From: Phycisphaerae bacterium
Lineage (GTDB): Bacteria; Planctomycetota; Phycisphaerae; Sedimentisphaerales; Anaerobacaceae
Assembly (NCBI GenBank): GCA_030601745.1
Contig: JAUWBI010000023.1
Location: 1 to 43,491 of the forward strand
Direction: 5' to 3'
DNA: 43,491 nucleotides
Shown: piece after piece, positions 38,610-43,491 of the stretch
Numbering within the stretch: the first letter of the stretch is position 1
Layout: each line of letters opens with the position of its first letter
The notes under the pieces: generated by a model
What the model was told of the DNA's origin: nothing
What the model saw: only the letters and a program-made list of their open reading frames with translations
Database searches by the model: none
Made by a program: the position numbers and the translations under genes

Positions 38610-40481
38610 ATGCAACTCAGAAAAAAGTGGATGGTTATAGCTGCAACAATCATCGTCTTCGGGATAGTGTTCGCTATCTACCTGGTGTTAAGTATCCTGG
38701 ACCATCGAAAGGGTATCCGACTCTACCGAGCAGGTAGATACTCAGAGTGCCCGCCGTATCTGTGTCGCACTTTAGAGCGTCCCTGTTTTATTGTATCCAC
38801 TCTGGAGCGGCAGTATGCGGTATGGGCATTAGGTAGGTCAGGAGATCCGGTGGCCGTGGGGCCTTTGATAAAGGCATTGAAGCATAAGAATGCGGGCATT
38901 CGACGAGCCGCGGCAAAGGCCTTAGGACAGTTTGGGCAGCCAATAGCTGTCGAGCCCTTAACCGTGGCTTTGAAGGATGAGGACCCAAACGTGCGATGCC
39001 TTGCTGCATGGGCCTTAGGCTGGACAGAAGATACAAGGGCCGTCGAGCCATTGATTGCTGCTTTAGAGGACAAGGATTCTTCTGTTCGGTGCAGCGCAGC
39101 AGCAGGTTTAGGTTGGAGACAAGACACAACAGCAGTAAAGTTTTTGATTGAGACTTTGAAGGATGAAGATTCGCACGTCCGAGCGAGAGCGGCGCACGCC
39201 CTGGGTCAACTGCAGGACGCAAACGCCGTAAGGCCTTTGAGCGATGCCGCCAACGATGACAATCAGGATGTTCGACTCGAAGCAGTGCAGGCTCTTGGGC
39301 AGTTCAAAGAGCCTGCAGCGGTACCGCCCTTGATTGAGGCTATGGGAGACAAGGATTCGTATGTCCGACGGGGCGCGGCAAGGGCTTTGGGCAGGATAAA
39401 GAACGCAAGGGCAACAGAACGTTTGATTGCTGCTTTGAAGGATACGGACTCGCGGGTCCGATGCTACGCGGCAGAGGCATTAGGTCAGATAAAGGACGCA
39501 AGGGCGGTCGAGCCATTGATTGCTGCTTTGGAGGACGAGAATCAGAGCGTCCGATTCGAAGCGGCTGAGGCTTTAATAAATATGGGTAAGACAAAGGAGC
39601 CGAGGGTGGTAGAGTTCTGGGTCAGGGCTTTGAAGGATGAGCATTGGGCCACTCGAATCGAAGCAGCAGGGACCTTAGGCAAGATACAAGACAAAAGAGC
39701 GGTAGAGCCACTAATCGCTGCCTTACAGGATGAGAATTGGCGTGTTCAATTCGAAGCGACAGAGGCCCTGCTTAATTTGGGTAAGATAGAAGAGGCAAGA
39801 TTGGTAGAGTTCTGGATGAGGGCTTTGAAGGATGAGAGTTCAGCTGTTCGATGGCACGCAGAAGAGGCTTTACTGAATGCAGGTAAGCGCGACGCTGCGA
39901 GTATGGTAGAACCTTTGGTTGCAGCTTTGAAAGATGAGAACACGCACGTCCGAGAGTTCGCAGCAGTGGTCTTAGCAAATATAGGTACACCAGTAGTACA
40001 GCCCTTGATTGCTGCCTTGAACGACGGAGATTCCCGTGCCCGACACAGCATAGTAGAAGCTTTAGGGAAAATAAAGGACGAAAGAACTGTAGGGCCTTTG
40101 ATTGCTGTATTGAAGGACCCGAATTCGGCCCTCCGATGCATAGCAGTAGAGGCTTTGGGTGGTATAAAGGCCACAGAGGCCGTGGAACCTTTGATTGGTG
40201 CTATCAAGGACACCGATGCGGATGTCCGATACAAAGCCGCACAGGCTTTAGGCAGCATAAAGGACACCAGAGCGGTAGAGCCATTGATTGCCGCTCTGAA
40301 GGATGAGAATTCGTCTGTCCGATGGTTCGCGGCATGGGCTTTAGGTCGGATAAATGACGCAAGGGCGATAGAGCCTTTGAAAGCCGCTTTAGACGATGAG
40401 AACACTGGAGTACGCAACTGTGCTTCCGCCGCTTTGAGGCAAATCTACCAGCACCAGAACAAGCTCGGCGAGAAGCAGTAA
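38610..40481 (+). CDS. Membrane-anchored protein with about 17 HEAT/PBS-lyase repeats
   Basis: The 623-aa protein follows GGGAGAAATATA and has one N-terminal membrane helix (VIAATIIVFGIVFAIYLVLSI). Residues about 68-615 are about 17 repeats of roughly 31 residues with the pattern AAxALGxIKDxRAVEPLIAAL, KDExSxVR. Repeats 9, 11 and 12 are three residues longer (LLNxGK inserts). This is the E-Z type HEAT/PBS-lyase-like repeat, forming a superhelix used for protein binding; a phycobilin-lyase activity is very unlikely here. At DNA level the repeats are similar enough (CGATTGCTGCTTTGAAGGA-type blocks) to suggest expansion by unequal recombination. It may be a scaffold in the envelope; partner unknown. 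Confidence 0.85.
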   Translation: MQLRKKWMVIAATIIVFGIVFAIYLVLSILDHRKGIRLYRAGRYSECPPYLCRTLERPCFIVSTLERQYAVWALGRSGDPVAVGPLIKALKHKNAGIRRAAAKALGQFGQPIAVEPLTVALKDEDPNVRCLAAWALGWTEDTRAVEPLIAALEDKDSSVRCSAAAGLGWRQDTTAVKFLIETLKDEDSHVRARAAHALGQLQDANAVRPLSDAANDDNQDVRLEAVQALGQFKEPAAVPPLIEAMGDKDSYVRRGAARALGRIKNARATERLIAALKDTDSRVRCYAAEALGQIKDARAVEPLIAALEDENQSVRFEAAEALINMGKTKEPRVVEFWVRALKDEHWATRIEAAGTLGKIQDKRAVEPLIAALQDENWRVQFEATEALLNLGKIEEARLVEFWMRALKDESSAVRWHAEEALLNAGKRDAASMVEPLVAALKDENTHVREFAAVVLANIGTPVVQPLIAALNDGDSRARHSIVEALGKIKDERTVGPLIAVLKDPNSALRCIAVEALGGIKATEAVEPLIGAIKDTDADVRYKAAQALGSIKDTRAVEPLIAALKDENSSVRWFAAWALGRINDARAIEPLKAALDDENTGVRNCASAALRQIYQHQNKLGEKQ

Positions 40482-40515
40482 CTCTGGCGACACATTGCAG
40501 GAATGCCCGTTTGAC

Positions 40516-40540
40516 GGCCTGTTGCAGGAAAAAACAGGCC
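40516..40540. repeat. Palindrome between the HEAT gene and ssrA
   Basis: GGCCTGTT / AACAGGCC (8 bp, loop of nine) lies 35 bp after the HEAT gene stop. It is followed by A-rich sequence, not T, so it is a poor terminator in the plus direction. Confidence 0.45.
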
Positions 40541-40557
40541 AAAAAACAAAACTTTTG

Positions 40558-40586
40558 TTGCGGTCCAGCGTAGCAGACGATATAAT
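40558..40586 (+). promoter_or_regulatory. Promoter of ssrA
   Basis: TTGCGG (40558-40563), a 17-bp spacer and a perfect TATAAT (40581-40586), about 62 bp before the mature tmRNA 5' end. The leader would be removed by RNase P. Confidence 0.7.
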
Positions 40587-40648
40587 ATATAGAGCGCGGG
40601 TAAAGGCGGTTTATTGAACCTAAAGGCCGCTTTTTGAAAAGTGAATAC

Positions 40649-40998
40649 GGGGGCGAACGGCTTCGACCGGATGGCGGAGAGGCAAGTTGCATGTCCAGGA
40701 CGCCGGTTGGCCTGGCTAATCATCCGGCATACAATTAATTGGTAACTACCAGTTACAAATGGCTGCCTAATTAAGTAGCCCGTCCTTTCAGGTTTTGCCT
40801 GTGGGCCTGAAAAGGGCGTCAAACAGCAGGCTGGCCTGGCCGGTTGTTCGGGCCGGCGAGGCAAGATTAATTCCGAAATAGCTGAGTCAGGAGCCTGTCG
40901 TTTGGCGTTTGGTAAGGCGAAAAACAATAAAACGACTAAGCATGTAGAAGCTTGTCTTAAAACATCACGGGACGGGGGTTCGAATCCCCCCGCCTCCA
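40649..40998 (+). ncRNA. ssrA: Transfer-messenger RNA (tmRNA)
   Basis: The 350-nt gene starts GGGGGCGAACGGCTTCGAC, the diagnostic tmRNA 5' end. It ends with a T-arm GGGGGTTCGAATCCCCC followed by CGCCTCC and discriminator A. The 5' GGGGGCG pairs with CGCCTCC (one G-U) as the acceptor stem; CCA is not encoded. The tag frame reads GGT AAC TAC CAG TTA CAA ATG GCT GCC TAA at 40741-40770, giving Gly-Asn-Tyr-Gln-Leu-Gln-Met-Ala-Ala. It lies at nucleotide 93, where resume codons usually fall; the exact first codon is uncertain by one or two. tmRNA with SmpB rescues stalled ribosomes and marks the peptide for proteolysis via the Ala-Ala end. Confidence 0.95.
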
Positions 40999-41148
40999 TT
41001 GGGTTTGATTGGGTTTGTATTGGCTTTGTATTGGCTTTGTTTTTCCCACGTCTGCCAAGGCGTTCATTTTCATAATCCTTTGTTAAAACTTTAGTTACGT
41101 TCATTTGAGTATTCAGTAAATTGGGTTTGTTTTGCATAATTAGTACCC
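40999..41148 (-). repeat. Dispersed repeat candidate directly after ssrA, with terminal AAACCCAAT words
   Basis: Read on the minus strand, the stretch runs from ATGCAAAACAAACCCAAT to CAAACCCAATCAAACCCAATGG. It contains an array of CAAAGCCAATA words at one end and encodes MNVTKVLTKDYENERLGRRG in one frame. From memory, short open frames of the type NVTxVLTKDYEN...RRGKNKAN are annotated many times in Phycisphaerae draft genomes, so I read this as a repeat and not a gene. That recollection has not been checked here. It abuts the tmRNA 3' end exactly. Confidence 0.6.
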
Positions 41149-41187
41149 TTCAGGGTAATAAGTTCCCGCGTATAAAATCATAAACTA

Positions 41188-41760
41188 TTATTGTAAATTT
41201 GCCCGCGCACAAACAGGATTTTCAATCGTTGGGTCCAGCTTTTTGATGAGGTGTAGTCTTTGAAACTCGAGGAGCGTTTTGTAGAGGCTGTTCTCCATTC
41301 GGCGTTCATACATTAGTAGCCGGTCGAGGACCCTTCCATTTGAGAAGTCCTTTATTGCCAACCGGCCGAGAGCCAGATTGGGATCCTCCTGCGGCTGGTC
41401 CTGGCCTTTGTAAAGCAGGGATTGGGCGAGTTTAGTTAGTGGGTTGGAGGTATTAGGTGCGTTCAGGGCGTCGATGGTCTGGTTCTGTATGCGTCTAGCG
41501 CGTTTTAGCCGCCAGGAGAGGCTGACAATGCGTTCTGCGAGCATAGATTCCATAGGACTTGCGGGTGTTAGCTCGTCGAGGATTTGGTCGCGGTAGAGGT
41601 CGAAGTCGGCCTGGCTTTCTGAGCTGATTACGACGTGGGTGGCCAACAGGCCGTGCTTGATGGCGTTCTGTGAGACGGCAGCCTTGCCTTCGCTGGTGCG
41701 TGGGCCGGTCGATTTTTGGGCGTTTCGACGGTTGGCGAGTATTTGTAATTCAGTTGCCAT
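41188..41760 (-). CDS. Small protein of the RRNAQKSTGPRT...NAIKHGL type, function unknown
   Basis: I start at the ATG ending at 41760 (MATELQILANRRNAQ), preceded by TTTTGGAGATACTTATT. The 190-aa protein begins with a basic segment NRRNAQKSTGPRTSEGKAAVSQNAIKHGLLA (described as a motif, residues 9-40). A helical region follows (LYRDQILDELTP, RIVSLSWRLKRARRIQNQTID). It has no signal peptide. From memory, proteins with this opening are abundant in planctomycetes and some other phyla, often in many copies, but I know of no assigned function. The basic motif suggests nucleic-acid binding (inference). It sits between a dispersed repeat and a palindrome-rich gap, so a link to repeat mobility deserves testing. 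Confidence 0.75.
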   Translation of the reverse strand: MATELQILANRRNAQKSTGPRTSEGKAAVSQNAIKHGLLATHVVISSESQADFDLYRDQILDELTPASPMESMLAERIVSLSWRLKRARRIQNQTIDALNAPNTSNPLTKLAQSLLYKGQDQPQEDPNLALGRLAIKDFSNGRVLDRLLMYERRMENSLYKTLLEFQRLHLIKKLDPTIENPVCARANLQ

Positions 41761-41773
41761 AATAAGTATCTCC

Positions 41774-41816
41774 AAAAAAGACCCCATTAGAGTAAATGAC
41801 ACTCTAAACAATGGGG
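41774..41816 (-). promoter_or_regulatory. Terminator-like hairpin in the leader of the leftward gene at 41760
   Basis: On the minus strand CCCCATT...AGAGT pairs with ACTCT...AATGGGG (7 + 5 bp with a bulge), followed at once by TCTTTTTT. The ribosome-binding site TTGGAG begins directly after that T-run, 9 bases before the ATG. That places a terminator-shaped structure between promoter and start codon. Confidence 0.6.
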
Positions 41817-42146
41817 CAGGCGTTCCCCTAATTAGGGCGGACTTGCGCAAATGGTCGAAAAACGCGGGTTTTTCGGAGGCAATAAATTTGTAAATACTTA
41901 TATGGAAAGGGATTAAAAATTTTTGAAAAATTTGATTTTTGCTTTACTCCCCCGCGCAAATGATCGCGCGGGGGTCTCCCGATAAATCGGGACTTCCGCT
42001 ACCGCTTCAGCCTGCGGATTTGGTCGATTTTTCGTCGCTCGCGATTTGTGGTTCATCGAGAACAGGAGTCAGACGACAGAAGACCCGGCTTCGCCTAAGG
42101 GCTACGCCGAGGCGGACGAACGACGAATTATTGCCACAGAAAATCC

Positions 42147-42175
42147 TTGACTTTAGTTCCGATAAATAGTATAAT
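42147..42175 (+). promoter_or_regulatory. Strong sigma70-like promoter for the gene at 42253
   Basis: TTGACT (42147-42152), a 17-bp spacer and perfect TATAAT (42170-42175), about 78 bp before the start codon. Confidence 0.75.
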
Positions 42176-42252
42176 GTGAAAACACCCAGCTTACTCAGTG
42201 GCATTTATCGGCTTTAATTCGTGTGTCTAAAAGCAGGTAGAGGAGGACAAAA

Positions 42253-43491
42253 ATGCAATTCGGCAATGGCTTTAAGAAAAATTTGGTGCTTTTCGCTATT
42301 TTATTAGTCTGCGTTAGCCAGCCTGCCTTTGCTGCCACCATTTACGTAGATGCCAACGGCACTGGAGCAAATAATGGCTCATCCTGGGCCGATGCTTATA
42401 ATTTCCTGCAAGTGCTTAGGGATTTAGCCTGTACTGAATTACAAGTTAAGGTAGACATCAAACCTGAGTCCTGCCCCAATCCGTTGGTTGTTAAGGGTGA
42501 AGATGTGCTTACCGCGGCTATTCTCGGTAGTTGCGAGCTCGATATAACCGATATTGATGCAGCGTCCATCGAGTTAGCGGGTGCCCCTGCAATTCGCAGC
42601 AAGTATCCAGATGTAGGCAGTGGGGCCGTAATGCTGGATGATATGGATAATATTGCCGCACGGCCCTGGACGGATCTGAGAGACCCAGCTGAAGGCACGG
42701 GCTGGTTAATGCAGAATAGCACCAATTTTGTTGAGGGCACTGGGTCGATGGAGATTGATTACGGTGTAACAAATGACTCCGCCGGCGTACCGGACCCCAC
42801 GTCTGGATATGACTATCTGGGCACCTGGGTGGGTGTAGGTAATAAAGGTGGGGCGTTCGACTCGGCTGGCAATTATAAAGGCAGGATGGACCGCGAGATT
42901 AAGGGTGTTTTCACACTCGGAGTCGGACAGGGCCTAATGCCCATCCTTGTTCCCGGTGTCCACGTATTCGTACTTGACGTGTTCAAGACCGTTGCTAATA
43001 GTTCTGAGCACGTTCGCGAGATTCAGCTCTATGACAGCGGCGGGGCTAGGAACACTTATAGTGTACAAGCCGAAGCGACTGCTACTTCCGTTGGGGCTGG
43101 CTGGAAGACGTACTGTGTATGCCTAAGTTCTCCCCTTGAGAATAATGCTGATTTGACCGACATTGTCGACGTCAGGTTCTTTGTTAGCGCGTGGTCTGCG
43201 TATGTGTTTCAAAACTTCGAGAATCCACAGTGGCCGGGTGACTATGTCGTAGTTCGTCCTTCCGGAACACCGGTTCTTATCGACAACCTGCGACTGGTTC
43301 GTGCGGACGGGGCCTGCGGCGTAAGCACTGATGCCGTCCTGCAGTGGACAACATGCCCATGCGCCGATTCCTACGAGCCAGAGTATTACGACCTCTACTT
43401 CGGCACCGATTTTGATGCTGTTAACTCTGCCGACAGCTCCTGGCCGGTTGGGACAAGCGTTTATAAAGGAAGATACCCCGCGGACACTAGC
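42253..43491 (+). CDS. Large mosaic secreted protein, N-terminal part only
   Basis: The ATG follows a near-perfect GAGGAGGACAAAA. The frame stays open for 413 codons to the window end. A Sec leader (KNLVLFAILLVCVSQPAFA) is followed by TIYVDANGTGANNGSSWADAY, the usual start of planctomycete beta-helix surface proteins, but the helix is cut off after NFLQ. Next comes VDIKPESCPNPL, ILGSCELDITDIDAASIELAG, a module known from other secreted proteins of this phylum. Residues about 120-345 form a jelly-roll-like stretch (FVEGTGSMEIDYG, IDNLRLVRADG). From about residue 360, AVLQWTTCPCADSY and YDLYFGTDFDAVN match a fibronectin/LamG-associated repeat. No catalytic motif appears in the visible part. Confidence 0.82.
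   Translation, partial: MQFGNGFKKNLVLFAILLVCVSQPAFAATIYVDANGTGANNGSSWADAYNFLQVLRDLACTELQVKVDIKPESCPNPLVVKGEDVLTAAILGSCELDITDIDAASIELAGAPAIRSKYPDVGSGAVMLDDMDNIAARPWTDLRDPAEGTGWLMQNSTNFVEGTGSMEIDYGVTNDSAGVPDPTSGYDYLGTWVGVGNKGGAFDSAGNYKGRMDREIKGVFTLGVGQGLMPILVPGVHVFVLDVFKTVANSSEHVREIQLYDSGGARNTYSVQAEATATSVGAGWKTYCVCLSSPLENNADLTDIVDVRFFVSAWSAYVFQNFENPQWPGDYVVVRPSGTPVLIDNLRLVRADGACGVSTDAVLQWTTCPCADSYEPEYYDLYFGTDFDAVNSADSSWPVGTSVYKGRYPADTS

Larger units (their letters stand above)
41761..42252. other. 492-bp palindrome-rich intergenic region
   Basis: There is no convincing gene here. It contains, in order: a terminator-like hairpin (41782-41816), CCCTAATTAGGG (41826-41837), CGAAAAAC / GTTTTTCG (about 41853-41872), CCCCCGCGC / GCGCGGGGG (41948-41973), TCCCGAT / ATCGGGA (about 41977-41992), a GGCTTCGCC...GGCTACGCCGAGGCGGA block near 42088-42116, and a promoter at 42147-42175. 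A 76-codon open frame from 41939 runs through the hairpins and is not credible. Confidence 0.6.

Noticed and set aside
38878-40440. CRISPR or satellite repeat
   Set aside because: The roughly 93-bp periodicity is coding and gives HEAT repeats in frame throughout.
40516-40540. Intrinsic terminator after the HEAT gene
   Set aside because: The stem is followed by A-rich sequence in the plus direction and has no T-tract on the minus strand either.
40204-40692. 162-codon minus-strand frame
   Set aside because: It is antisense to HEAT repeats and to the tmRNA promoter and has repeat-like, low-quality composition.
40445-41137. 230-codon minus-strand frame
   Set aside because: It runs through the whole tmRNA gene and the dispersed repeat; its sequence is explained by those features.
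40990-41187. Integrated phage or genomic island at ssrA
   Set aside because: No integrase, no phage gene and no second copy of the tmRNA 3' end is visible in the window.
41939-42169. 76-codon open frame
   Set aside because: It crosses several perfect palindromes, has no ribosome-binding site and gives no recognisable protein.

Overview
The window looks like a chromosomal segment of an uncultivated Planctomycetota bacterium, probably class Phycisphaerae. This is inferred from protein content, not from a marker gene. The evidence is many Tat-exported Gfo/Idh/MocA oxidoreductases, DUF1080 (3-keto-disaccharide hydrolase family) proteins, a DUF6807/PmoA-like protein, HEAT-repeat proteins, planctomycete-style beta-helix proteins, and an RRNAQKSTGPRT-type small protein beside a dispersed repeat. 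Most genes read rightward. Only four (32362-36688 and 41188-41760) read leftward.

Region 1 (1-28673) is a sugar-oxidation island. It holds ten Gfo/Idh/MocA oxidoreductases; nine carry twin-arginine leaders and one is cytoplasmic. Four of the nine form a tandem array at 12018-17804. Among them lie DUF1080 domains (a partial gene at 2-238, a lipoprotein at 10763, two domains fused to a TIM barrel at 17885, and a decayed remnant at about 20052-20276), two xylose-isomerase-like TIM-barrel units, a ThuA domain fused to HEAT repeats, a second HEAT protein, a DUF6807 protein, a seven-haem cytochrome c with a membrane partner, and an NCS1-type permease. The best reading is a largely extracytoplasmic route that oxidises a sugar C3 hydroxyl to a ketone, cleaves the 3-keto-glycoside and epimerises or isomerises the products. 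The cytochromes could remove electrons. This is inference from families and context.

Region 2 (28811-32345) has a strong sigma70-like promoter driving three overlapping genes: an F5/8-type lipoprotein, an Agl23-like membrane glycosyltransferase and ApbE. Region 3 (32362-36688, minus strand) has a lipoprotein of unknown function, a right-handed beta-helix protein and a family 2 glycosyltransferase. Region 4 (36963-40481) has a GH-A-like exported protein and a membrane-anchored HEAT/PBS-lyase-repeat protein. Region 5 (40558-43491) has ssrA (tmRNA) with its promoter, a dispersed repeat, a small leftward gene with a terminator-like leader, and the start of a mosaic secreted protein that runs off the window.

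The most unusual signal is the population of very small palindromes. A 22-26 bp GC-rich palindrome occurs seven times. In four copies it is flanked by an exact 5-bp direct duplication, and two copies are the same 25 bp with different duplications (CGAGC and TTAAT). Three copies sit inside genes, where element plus duplication is 27 or 30 bp, so the frame is kept and 9-10 residues are added. A larger relative (64 bp plus 5) splits a conserved FVNGRRQ motif in the beta-helix gene by exactly 69 bp. Other palindromes supply an N-terminus, a signal-peptide tail and a stop codon. Separately, several gene boundaries carry arrays of a short word with the same word inverted nearby, using a different word at each locus. 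Together these look like active micro-elements that remodel both gaps and proteins.
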